64,000 nucleotides of DNA from Myxococcales bacterium (GTDB taxonomy: Bacteria; Myxococcota_A; Polyangia; Haliangiales; Haliangiaceae). The notes below the pieces were generated by a model. The model had not been told where the DNA came from and searched no databases. It was given only the letters and a program-made list of their open reading frames with translations. Positions 17,296-25,625 of this stretch are shown here, in pieces; position 1 is the stretch's first letter; every line of letters begins with the position of its first letter. The position numbers and the translations under genes were made by a program. The DNA lies in assembly GCA_947483555.1 (NCBI GenBank), contig CANKMW010000008.1, positions 81,931 through 145,930 of the forward strand, read 5' to 3'.

Positions 17296-17949
17296 ATGGA
17301 GACCGAGGTGCTCATCGCGGTGATCGCGCTCATGGCGCTCAGCACGGCAGCGACGCTGGCGCTCGCCGCCCACTGCTGGCGCCGGGTGCAGCCGGGGACG
17401 GCGCTGCTCGTCAACACCATGCACGCCCAGCCGCGGGTCCTGTTCGGGGGCGGCGCGATGGTCCTGCCGGTCGTCCACAAGGCCGAGGTCCTCGACCTGG
17501 CGGTCAAGCGCATCGTGATCGCGCGTCGCGGCAAGGACGGCATGGTGTGCGCCGACTACATCCGCGCCGACGTCGAGGCCACGTTCCTGGTTCGCATCAA
17601 CCCGACGGCCGAGGACGTGCTCGCGGTCGCGCGCTCGGTTGGCTGCGCTCGCGCCGCCGACCCGCAGACGCTCGCGGAGCTGTTCACCGCCAGGTTCGCC
17701 GAGAGCCTCAAGATCGTCGCTGGCCAGCTCGAGTTCGAGACCCTGCATCGCGAGCGCGAGCAGTTCAAGGACCAGGTCATCGCCGTGATCGGCACCGACC
17801 TCAACGGCTACATTCTCGACGACGTGGCGGTCGATCTACTCGAGCAGACCGCGCTCGAGCACCTCGACCCCGACAACGTGCTCGACGCCAAGGGCATCAA
17901 GAAGATCAAGGCGCTCACAGAGCTCAGAGAACGCGCACAGGAGGAGTGA
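17296..17949 (+). CDS. Truncated SPFH-domain protein (flotillin paralogue without tail)
   Basis: A 217-residue protein with an N-terminal membrane helix (about 5-27) and an SPFH/Band 7 domain. It aligns along its whole length with the first part of the next gene product. Shared segments include Cys-Ala-Asp-Tyr/Asn-Ile-Arg-Ala-Asp, Asp-Leu-Asn-Gly-Tyr-Ile/Val-Leu-Asp-Asp and Leu-Gly/Ala-x-Gly-Ile-Lys-Lys-Ile. It ends where the neighbour's long coiled coil starts. It is therefore probably a tandem duplicate that lost, or never had, the assembly tail. It may co-assemble with or cap the full flotillin. It sits 3 nt upstream of that gene's start and is surely co-transcribed. Confidence 0.82.
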   Translation: METEVLIAVIALMALSTAATLALAAHCWRRVQPGTALLVNTMHAQPRVLFGGGAMVLPVVHKAEVLDLAVKRIVIARRGKDGMVCADYIRADVEATFLVRINPTAEDVLAVARSVGCARAADPQTLAELFTARFAESLKIVAGQLEFETLHREREQFKDQVIAVIGTDLNGYILDDVAVDLLEQTALEHLDPDNVLDAKGIKKIKALTELRERAQEE

Positions 17950-17952
17950 ACC

Positions 17953-20043
17953 ATGAAGACCCAGCTATTGTTCGCCATCATCGGGATCGGAGGCGTGCTC
18001 GTCCTCGGCATCCTCGTGCTCATCGCCCGCACCTGGCGTCAGGTCGACCAGGGCCGGGCGATGATCGTCAACAAGATGGGCTCCGAGCCCAAGGTGACCT
18101 TCACCGGCGCCATCGTCCTGCCGATCGTCAACCGGTCGGAGGTCATGGACCTGTCGGTCAAGACCATCGACGTGTCGCGACGCGGCAAGGAGGGCCTGAT
18201 CTGCGCCGACAACATCCGCGCCGACATCAAGGTGACCTTCTTCGTCCGGGTCAACAAGACCACCGATGACGTGCTCCGGGTCGCGCAGTCGATCGGCTGC
18301 ATCCGCGCCTCGCAGCAGTCGACGCTCGAGGAGCTGTTCGCGGCCAAGTTCTCCGAGGCCCTCAAGACGGTCGGCAAGAAGATGGAGTTCGAGCAGCTCT
18401 ACACCATGCGCGACGTCTTCAAGGACCAGATCATCCAGGTCATCGGCAAGGACCTCAACGGCTACGTGCTCGACGACTGCGCCATCGACTACCTCGAGCA
18501 GACGCCGATCGAGGTCCTCGACCCCAACAACGTGCTCGACTCGCTCGGCATCAAGAAGATCACCGCGATCACGACCCGGGCCGCGATCGACACCAACGAG
18601 CTCAAGCAGCGCGAGCGCATGGAGCTCGGCAAGCAGAACCTGACCTCCGACGAGGCGGTGTTCCGCTTCGACCAGCAGCGCGCCGAGGCTGACGCCAAGA
18701 AGACCAAGGAGATCGCGATCGCCCAGGCCCGCGAGGAGAACGAGGCCCATCGCTTCCGGCTCGAAGAGGAGAAGCGCACCCACGTCGATCGCCAGCGCGC
18801 CGAGGAGTCGATCCAGATGGCCGAGCAGGCCAAGCTACGCGCGGTCCAGGTCTCCGAGCAAGGCCGGATCCGCGAGGTCGAGGTCGAGAAGGTCCGGGTC
18901 GCCAAGGCCCACGATCTCGAGGAGGTCGGCCGCAAGCGTGAGGTCGATCTCGGCTCGATCGACATGAACAAGGCCATCGAGACCGAGAAACGATCGATCG
19001 CCGACATCATCCGGGCCCGGGTCGCGGTCGACAAGACCGTCGCGGTCGAGGAAGAGGCCATCAAGGATCTGCGGGTCGACAGCGAGGCCAAGCGCCACAA
19101 GCACGTCACGATCATCCACGCCGAGGCCGCGGCCCAGGAGGTGTTCATCAAGGACATCAAGAAGGCCGAGGCCGAGCAGCAGGTCGCGCAGTCGCACGCC
19201 AAGAAGCAGCTGATCCTCGCCGATGCGGCGATGGAGGCCTCCGACAAGGAGGCGCGGGCCGCGATCCGCCGCTCCGAAGGCGCCCAGGCCGAGCACGCCG
19301 CCGAAGGCCTGGCCGACGTCCGGGTCAAGGAGGCCAACGCCGTCGCGGTCGAGAAGATCGGCATGGCCGAGGCGCGGGTGCGCGACGCCCAGGTCGTGGT
19401 CTCCGACAAGGAGGGCACGATGATCGCCGAGAACGTGCGCCGCAAGGCGATGGCCGAGGCCGCCGGGCGCGAGGCCGAGGCGGCGGCGATCGAGAAGACC
19501 GGCATGGCCGAGGCGGTCGGCTTGCGCGAGAAGCTGCTCGCCGAGGTCACGGCCAAGGAGGCCGAGGCCGGCGCGATCGAGAAGCGGATGCTGGCCGAGG
19601 CCCGCGGCATCGCCGAGAAGGCGGCCGCCATGAAGGTGCTCGACGGCGCGGCCCGCGAGCACGAGGAGTTCCGGCTGCGGCTCGAGAACGAGCGCCAGAT
19701 CGCGCTCGAGCAGATCAAGGCCCGGGTCCAGATGACCGAGGCCCAGGCCAGGGTCATGGCCGAGGCCATGGGCAAGGCCGACATCAAGATCATCGGCGGC
19801 GACGGTCAGTTCTTCGATCGCTTCGTCAAGGCGGTCTCGCTCGGCAACTCGATCGACGGCGTGGTCGACCACTCCGAGGTGGTGCAGCGCGTGCTCGGCG
19901 ACCGGCTGAAGAACGGCAACGGCCAGCTCCTCAAGGACGTCAAGGATCTGATCGGCGGCGCCGACGACAAGACCAAGCTCAAGCTGCAGGCGCTGCTCGA
20001 CCGGGCGCGCCAGCTCGGCGTCGTCGACGACAAGGTGAGCTAG
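17953..20043 (+). CDS. yqiK: YqiK-type flotillin
   Basis: A 696-residue protein. A membrane helix spans residues 4-25. An SPFH domain (about 26-200) follows, then a long charged coiled coil (about 205-620) with many Ala-Glu-Ala repeats such as Lys-Glu-Ala-Glu-Ala, typical of flotillins. The C-terminus has a small helical segment. Flotillins form large oligomeric scaffolds at the inner membrane that organise fluid or ordered domains. The upstream YqiJ-like gene and truncated SPFH paralogue, and the downstream giant ATPase, suggest one membrane-associated machine. The gene starts 3 nt after the preceding stop with GGAGG-like sequence (AGGAG) in front. Confidence 0.9.
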   Translation: MKTQLLFAIIGIGGVLVLGILVLIARTWRQVDQGRAMIVNKMGSEPKVTFTGAIVLPIVNRSEVMDLSVKTIDVSRRGKEGLICADNIRADIKVTFFVRVNKTTDDVLRVAQSIGCIRASQQSTLEELFAAKFSEALKTVGKKMEFEQLYTMRDVFKDQIIQVIGKDLNGYVLDDCAIDYLEQTPIEVLDPNNVLDSLGIKKITAITTRAAIDTNELKQRERMELGKQNLTSDEAVFRFDQQRAEADAKKTKEIAIAQAREENEAHRFRLEEEKRTHVDRQRAEESIQMAEQAKLRAVQVSEQGRIREVEVEKVRVAKAHDLEEVGRKREVDLGSIDMNKAIETEKRSIADIIRARVAVDKTVAVEEEAIKDLRVDSEAKRHKHVTIIHAEAAAQEVFIKDIKKAEAEQQVAQSHAKKQLILADAAMEASDKEARAAIRRSEGAQAEHAAEGLADVRVKEANAVAVEKIGMAEARVRDAQVVVSDKEGTMIAENVRRKAMAEAAGREAEAAAIEKTGMAEAVGLREKLLAEVTAKEAEAGAIEKRMLAEARGIAEKAAAMKVLDGAAREHEEFRLRLENERQIALEQIKARVQMTEAQARVMAEAMGKADIKIIGGDGQFFDRFVKAVSLGNSIDGVVDHSEVVQRVLGDRLKNGNGQLLKDVKDLIGGADDKTKLKLQALLDRARQLGVVDDKVS

Positions 20044-20065
20044 GCCCGGGGACCAGGAGCACCCC

Positions 20066-23000
20066 ATGGCCGACGTCGACGCCGCGCTGACCGGCGGCAA
20101 CTACGAGGTCCTGCGCCAGCGGCTCGCCGCCGGCGGGCAGGAGCTGGCGCGCCGCGCCGACGCGCTCAACACTCGACGCAAGGCGGTGTTCGGCACCACC
20201 GAGCCGCAGCTGATCGCGACCGAACGACTGCGCACCGAGCACAACTGCGCGCCGGTCGACATCGTCGCGGTCGGCGGCCATCTCCTGCTCGGCTACGACG
20301 TCTTCCTGGGCCTCAAGGCCGAGACCCGCCTCGCCGACGTGCTGGCGCTGCACCGCTTCGAGCCGCTCACCACCCCGGGCGCCGATGGCGGCTTCGACAC
20401 CGCCGCCCTACCGCCGGAGGCGCAGGACTTCCTGACCGGCGCCGATCTCGAGCGCGACTTCGCCAACCTGTACCGCTACTACCGCGACGCGCGCCTGATC
20501 CACCTGATCAAGCGCGACACCCAGCTGCTGGCGGTGTTCCAGGCCGGCGCGACCTGGAAGGACCAGAAGGTCCTGCGCTGGCGCATCGAGCCCAACGGCC
20601 ACGTGGTCTACGTCGACGATCGTGGCGAGCGCGATCTGGCGGCGATCTTCCCGGCCGCCTACGACTTCGAGTGGCGCGAGGTCACCCGCGACCACCAGGT
20701 GTCGGGCAAGCACCCGCACTACAACCTGCTCGACATCGTCTTCGTCGAGTGCGTCGGCGGCACGCTGACCATCAAGGTCGAGGACAACACCGAGAGCGGT
20801 CAGGGCGTCTACGAGGAGCCGGTCGACGACGTCAACCAGTCGCTCGACGACGCCCGGATCTTCTTCGCGCCGATCGGCAAGCCGGGCGGATTGATCCTGC
20901 TCAAGTTGCTGCCGTTCCGCGAGACGGCGTGGCGCTACCTGGTCTTCGATCCGCGCTCGAAGAAGGTGATCCGCGCCGACGGCATCGGCCAGGGCTGCCG
21001 CAGCCTGCCCGAAGACCACGGCGTGATCTTTCCCGGTGGCTACGTCCTGGTCGGTGGCGACCACAAGCGCTTCGACGGCGACGCCTCCGACTACGTGCTG
21101 CAGCGCGAGCTACGCTCGCCCAACGGCGAGGACGTGCTCTACGTCTACCAGCGCGGCGCCGATGGCAGCTATCTGCTGTACCCGTACAACCTGATCAACA
21201 AGGCGGTGGCGGCGCCGATCACCTGCAGCGGTTACTCGCTGTTCGCCGACGGCCTCATGGTGGTGATGCGCCAGGCGTCGGCCGAGCCGACCCGCGTCCA
21301 TCCGATGCAGGTGTGGAAGACGCCGTTCAGCTCCGCCGAGCACGCCGCCAGCGCGCCCACCGACGGCAGCTACCTGGCCAAGGTCGGCAACGCCGATCTG
21401 GTCCGCGGCCTGTCCGATGCGCTCTCGATCGCGCGCCTGGCCAGCGCCGAGCAACCGCAGCGCACGACCTTCGAGGACATCCTGGCGCTGGCGACCCGGG
21501 CCGGCGACGCCTACTACTGGCTCGGTCACGCCGACGCCGGCGATCTCAAGGGCGCGGTCGCCGACGTCAAGAGCACCGCCAAGCTCATCCTCGACGAGTA
21601 CGAGAAGGTGGTCGCGCTCGAGGCCGAGGCCCGCAAGGTCCTGACCGAGGCCCAGGCGGTGGTCAGCGAACGCCTGCGCGCCACCCGGTCCGAAGGCTGG
21701 GACAAGGTCGAGCCGTTCCTCGAGGCGCTGACCGGGCTGCGCGGGCTGCGCGGCCAGCTGATCAGCAAGAAGGAGGTCCGCTTCATCGACGTCGCCAAGC
21801 TCGAGGTGCTCGAGAAGGAGGTCGCGGTCGGCTTCGAGCGCGTCACCACCGACTGCGTGGCGTTCCTGGCCCGCGGCGACGCGTTCGGCGAGCTGGTGGC
21901 GCGCGCCGGTGGGCTGGCGCAGCGGGTCGGCGAGCTGACGACCGCGGTCGAGGTCAAACCGGTGCGGGTGCAGATCGACGAGGTCGCCGGCGGCCTCGAC
22001 CTGCTCGGCAACGTCATCGGGTCGCTCAAGATCGACGACGCCACCCGGCGCACGGCGATCCTCGAGAACATCACCGACGCCTTCGGGCAGGTGAACCGGG
22101 CCCGGGCGACCATCGAGGGCCGCCACCGCGAGCTGGCCGGCAAGGAAGGCCGGGCCGAGTTCGGGGCCCAGGTCAAGCTGCTCACCCAGAGCGTGGCGTC
22201 CGCGCTGGCGCAGTGCGACACCCCCGAGCGCTGCGATCAGGAGCTGACCCGCCTGCTGGTCCAGCTCGAGGAGCTCGAGGGCCGCTTCGCCGACGTCGAC
22301 GAGCTGACCGCCGAGCTGGCCGACAAGCGCGAGGAGATCGTCGACTCGGTCGGCGCCCGCAAGCAGCTGCTGGCCGCCGAGCGCCAGCGCCGCGCGGCCA
22401 ACTTGCAGAAGGCGGCGCAGCGCATCCTCGAGGGTGTCGCCCGCCGGGCGGCCGGGCTGGCGTCGGCCGACGAGGTCAACGCGTACTTCGCGTCCGACGC
22501 GATGGTGCAGAAGCTGCGCGACATCGGCGGCGAGCTCGGCGCGCTCGGCGACGGGGTCAAGGCCGACGAGCTCGAGGCTCGCCTCAAGGCGGCGCGCCAG
22601 GACGCGCTGCGCGGCCAGCGCGACAAGACCGACCTGTTCGAGGGCGACGGCGACCTGATCCGGTTCGGCGACCATCGCTTCCCGGTCAACAAGCAGCCGC
22701 TCGAGCTGATGATCGTGCCCCACGACGACGGGCTGGCGGTCCACCTCGCCGGCACCGACTTCTACGAGCGGCTCACCGACGAGGCCTTGGTGGCGGCGCG
22801 GTCGTTCTGGGCCCAGGACCTGCCCAGCGAGTCGGCCGAGGTCTACCGCGGCGAGTACCTGGCGACGTCGGTGCTGGCCGAGGCCGAGGCCGGCCGCGGG
22901 GCGCTGACGATCGCGGCGCTGCACGATCACGTGCGCGCCGAGACCCTGGAATCGACGCTGCGACAGATCGCGCAGGAACGCTACGACGAGGGCTACGAGC

Positions 23001-25405
23001 GCGGCGTGCACGATCACGACGCGGCACAGATCCTGACCCGACTGCTGGTGATGCGCGACGGTGCCGGTCTGCTGGCCTTTCCCGCCGCCGCCCGCGCGCT
23101 GGCGCTGGTGTACTGGGGCGCCGACGCCTTGCCCGACGACGCGGCGGCGCGGGCGCGGTGGAGCCGGGCCGCCCAGAGCCTGGCCCGCCTGGCCGACGTG
23201 CTCGGCGATCGCGGCGCGCGCACCCAGCTGGCCGCCGAGATGGCGATCGCGATCGAGCGCTGGGCGGCGCGCGACACCACGCTCGGCGCCGGCGGGGTGA
23301 GCGGCGCCGACGCCGGGTTGGCGGCGGCGTACCTGGTCCGTGAGCTGGCGGCGCCGATCCCGCGCTTCGTCGTCAGCGGCACGGCGATCGCGATCCGCGA
23401 TGCGCTGTACGGCGAGCTCGAGGCCCGCGCTGGGCGGCTCGGCTTCGACGACGATCTGCGCGCGCTGGCCGGCGCGCCGGGCGCGGCGCTGGCGCTGGCC
23501 CGCGCCTGGGTCGATGGCGTGGTGGCGAAACGACCCGAGCTGGCGGCGGCCGCCGTCGAGGCGGCGGCGCTGCTGGCCACGCCGAGCCTGGCCCGCGACA
23601 CCTCGAGCGCGGCGGTGGACGCGACCGTCACCGGTCTGCTCGGGCGCCACCCGCGCATCGACGGCGGCGCGCTCGCCATCCGGCTCGACGAGCTGACCGC
23701 GCGGCTCGACCGGTTTCGCACCGTCCAGGTGCCCGCGTTCCGCGCCTATCGCACGCTGCGCGCCGAGATCGCCGCGCGCGAGCGCACCCGGCTGCGCCTC
23801 GACGAGCTGGTGCCGCGGGTGATGTCGTCGTTCGTCCGCAACCGGCTCATCGATCAGGTGTACTTGCCGCTGTGCGGCGCCAACCTGGCCAAGCAGATGG
23901 GCGCCGCCGGCGCCGCCAAGCGCACCGACCAGATGGGCATGCTGCTGCTGATCTCGCCGCCCGGTTACGGCAAGACCACGCTGATGGAGTACGTCGCGGC
24001 GCGGCTCGGCCTGGCGTTCGTCAAGGTCAACGGCCCGGCCCTCGGCCACGACGTGACCTCGCTCGATCCGGCCGAGGCGCCCAACGCGACGTCGCGGCAG
24101 GAGATCGAGAAGGTCAGCCTGGCGCTCGAGATGGGCTCCAACGTGATGCTCTACCTCGACGACATCCAGCACACGTCGCCGGAGCTGTTGCAGAAGTTCA
24201 TCTCGTTGTGCGACGCGCAGCGCAAGATCGAGGGCGTGTGGCGCGGGCGCACCCGGACCTACGACCTGCGCGGCAAGAAGTTCTGCGTGGTGATGGCCGG
24301 CAACCCGTACACCGAGAGCGGCGAGCAGTTCCGCATCCCCGACATGCTGGCCAATCGCGCCGACGTCTACAACCTCGGCGACGTCCTCACCGGCCGGGGC
24401 GACGCGTTCGCGATGTCGTTCCTCGAGAACACGCTGACGTCGAACCCGACGCTGTCGCCGCTGGCGACCCGCGATCTCGGCGACCTCTACAAGATCATCG
24501 GCATGGCGCGGGGGGAGCCGATCCCGACCAGCGAGCTGTCGCACGGCTACGCGGCCGTCGAGCTCGAGGAGATCCTGACCGTGATCCGCCACCTGTTCGC
24601 GGCCCAGGCCACGCTGCTCAAGGTCAACCAGGAGTACATCCGCTCGGCGGCGCAGGCCGACACCTTCCGCACCGAGCCGCCGTTCAAGCTGCAAGGCAGC
24701 TACCGCAACATGAACAAGATCGCCGAGAAGGTGGTCTCGGCGATGACGTCCGACGAGGTCGAGGCCCTGGTCGGCGATCACTACCAGGGCGAGTCGCAGA
24801 CGCTCACCACCGCCGCCGAGCAGAATCTGTTGAAGCTCGGCGAGCTGCGCGGCCGGCAGACGCCGGCGCAGCTGGCGCGCTGGACCGAGATCAAGGCCGA
24901 GTTCGTGCGCCAGCGCCGCATGGGCGGCGGCGACGACGATCCGGTGACGCGGCTGGTCGGCACGCTGTCGGGGCTGGGTGCCGAACTGGGCGCGATCCGG
25001 GCCGCGCTCGGTACGGTTGGCGGCAGCGCCGAGCTGGGCAAGGAGGTCCGCGATCTGCGCGACGCGATGACGATGGCGGCCAAGAAGGCGTCAGCCGACG
25101 CCGCCACCCGCGATCCCGAGGACTGGCTGGCGCCCCGCCTCGACGCCCTCGCCGAGACGCTGCGGGCCCAGGTCGCGCGCCCGCAGCGCGAGCCGACCCA
25201 TGGCGGCAACGGCGAGACCGCTGCCGCCGCTGCTGCCGCCGCCGAGCTGCTCGCCCAGGTCCGCCGCATCGAAGAAACCCTGGTGCCCGTCATCGGCGCC
25301 GCCGTCGAGCAACGCGCCGGCGATCAGGCCCTCGCCCTCAAGATGGTTCAGATCATCGAGCTCCTCGAGCAGCTCGACGCCCGCCTCGGCGGCACCGCCC
25401 GCTGA
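20066..25405 (+). CDS. Giant AAA+ protein, so-called DNA repair ATPase family, flotillin-linked
   Basis: A 1779-residue protein. The N-terminal 550 residues are beta-rich, opening Gly-Asn-Tyr-Glu-Val-Leu-Arg-Gln-Arg-Leu. A helical region (about 480-850) with Gln/Glu/Arg heptads follows, then a middle domain. The AAA+ module has Walker A Pro-Pro-Gly-Tyr-Gly-Lys-Thr-Thr (Lys at about 1303) and Walker B Leu-Tyr-Leu-Asp-Asp-Ile-Gln (Asp at about 1365). The sensor-type segment Val-Met-Ala-Gly-Asn-Pro-Tyr-Thr comes after. The C-terminus is helical and Ala-rich. Close homologues in actinobacteria and myxobacteria are named DNA repair ATPase by annotation transfer and lie beside SPFH genes; no repair role is shown by the sequence. 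Its order after the flotillin, 22 nt apart, suggests the ATPase is recruited to or remodels the flotillin scaffold. Confidence 0.82.
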   Translation: MADVDAALTGGNYEVLRQRLAAGGQELARRADALNTRRKAVFGTTEPQLIATERLRTEHNCAPVDIVAVGGHLLLGYDVFLGLKAETRLADVLALHRFEPLTTPGADGGFDTAALPPEAQDFLTGADLERDFANLYRYYRDARLIHLIKRDTQLLAVFQAGATWKDQKVLRWRIEPNGHVVYVDDRGERDLAAIFPAAYDFEWREVTRDHQVSGKHPHYNLLDIVFVECVGGTLTIKVEDNTESGQGVYEEPVDDVNQSLDDARIFFAPIGKPGGLILLKLLPFRETAWRYLVFDPRSKKVIRADGIGQGCRSLPEDHGVIFPGGYVLVGGDHKRFDGDASDYVLQRELRSPNGEDVLYVYQRGADGSYLLYPYNLINKAVAAPITCSGYSLFADGLMVVMRQASAEPTRVHPMQVWKTPFSSAEHAASAPTDGSYLAKVGNADLVRGLSDALSIARLASAEQPQRTTFEDILALATRAGDAYYWLGHADAGDLKGAVADVKSTAKLILDEYEKVVALEAEARKVLTEAQAVVSERLRATRSEGWDKVEPFLEALTGLRGLRGQLISKKEVRFIDVAKLEVLEKEVAVGFERVTTDCVAFLARGDAFGELVARAGGLAQRVGELTTAVEVKPVRVQIDEVAGGLDLLGNVIGSLKIDDATRRTAILENITDAFGQVNRARATIEGRHRELAGKEGRAEFGAQVKLLTQSVASALAQCDTPERCDQELTRLLVQLEELEGRFADVDELTAELADKREEIVDSVGARKQLLAAERQRRAANLQKAAQRILEGVARRAAGLASADEVNAYFASDAMVQKLRDIGGELGALGDGVKADELEARLKAARQDALRGQRDKTDLFEGDGDLIRFGDHRFPVNKQPLELMIVPHDDGLAVHLAGTDFYERLTDEALVAARSFWAQDLPSESAEVYRGEYLATSVLAEAEAGRGALTIAALHDHVRAETLESTLRQIAQERYDEGYERGVHDHDAAQILTRLLVMRDGAGLLAFPAAARALALVYWGADALPDDAAARARWSRAAQSLARLADVLGDRGARTQLAAEMAIAIERWAARDTTLGAGGVSGADAGLAAAYLVRELAAPIPRFVVSGTAIAIRDALYGELEARAGRLGFDDDLRALAGAPGAALALARAWVDGVVAKRPELAAAAVEAAALLATPSLARDTSSAAVDATVTGLLGRHPRIDGGALAIRLDELTARLDRFRTVQVPAFRAYRTLRAEIAARERTRLRLDELVPRVMSSFVRNRLIDQVYLPLCGANLAKQMGAAGAAKRTDQMGMLLLISPPGYGKTTLMEYVAARLGLAFVKVNGPALGHDVTSLDPAEAPNATSRQEIEKVSLALEMGSNVMLYLDDIQHTSPELLQKFISLCDAQRKIEGVWRGRTRTYDLRGKKFCVVMAGNPYTESGEQFRIPDMLANRADVYNLGDVLTGRGDAFAMSFLENTLTSNPTLSPLATRDLGDLYKIIGMARGEPIPTSELSHGYAAVELEEILTVIRHLFAAQATLLKVNQEYIRSAAQADTFRTEPPFKLQGSYRNMNKIAEKVVSAMTSDEVEALVGDHYQGESQTLTTAAEQNLLKLGELRGRQTPAQLARWTEIKAEFVRQRRMGGGDDDPVTRLVGTLSGLGAELGAIRAALGTVGGSAELGKEVRDLRDAMTMAAKKASADAATRDPEDWLAPRLDALAETLRAQVARPQREPTHGGNGETAAAAAAAAELLAQVRRIEETLVPVIGAAVEQRAGDQALALKMVQIIELLEQLDARLGGTAR

Positions 25406-25432
25406 AGGTGGCAAGGGTCGCGCCCAAGAAGG

Positions 25433-25586
25433 GCACGCTCAAGGAGGTGATGGACCAGGTCGAGCGCTGGCTGATCTCCGAAGCATTGCGAGACCATGGC
25501 AGCAGGCAGCAACAAGACCCGCACGGCCGCCACCCTGGGATCACCCGCGAGGGGTGCACAAGAAGCTCGACAAACTCGGCCTGTGA
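25433..25586 (+). pseudogene. Frame-broken C-terminus of a sigma54 activator (Fis-type HTH)
   Basis: Read with three frame changes, this stretch gives the end of an NtrC-family regulator. The pieces are Leu-Lys-Glu-Val-Met-Asp-Gln-Val-Glu-Arg-Trp-Leu-Ile, then Ser-Asn-Lys-Thr-Arg-Thr-Ala-Ala-Thr-Leu-Gly (from 25508), then Ile-Thr-Arg-Glu-Gly (from 25540), then His-Lys-Lys-Leu-Asp-Lys-Leu-Gly-Leu and a stop (25557-25586). The first break is a perfect 7-nt tandem duplication GGCAGCA (25498-25511). The others are single missing bases beside G runs (25538-25539 and 25554-25555). No receiver or AAA+ domain precedes it, so it is a remnant. The two G-run breaks could be sequencing errors; the 7-nt duplication is harder to explain that way. 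Confidence 0.75.
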
Positions 25587-25614
25587 CTCAGGAAGATTTC
25601 GCGCGTCGAATCCG

Positions 25615-25620
25615 TAAGAT
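25615..25620 (+). promoter_or_regulatory. Putative -10 hexamer (TAAGAT) of the large surface/toxin-like gene
   Basis: TAAGAT ends 5 nt before the ATG at 25626, the leaderless spacing seen at other genes here. There is no Shine-Dalgarno sequence at this start. Confidence 0.35.
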
Positions 25621-25625
25621 ACGGC

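Noticed and set aside
21110..24781. Antisense open frame of 1223 codons opposite the AAA+ gene
   Set aside because: The sense frame has Walker motifs and coherent domains; the antisense product is low-complexity Arg/Leu/Gly-rich.
20066..25405. Literal DNA-repair function of the giant ATPase
   Set aside because: Only the family name suggests repair; no nuclease, helicase or DNA-binding motif is visible, and the neighbours are membrane scaffold genes.
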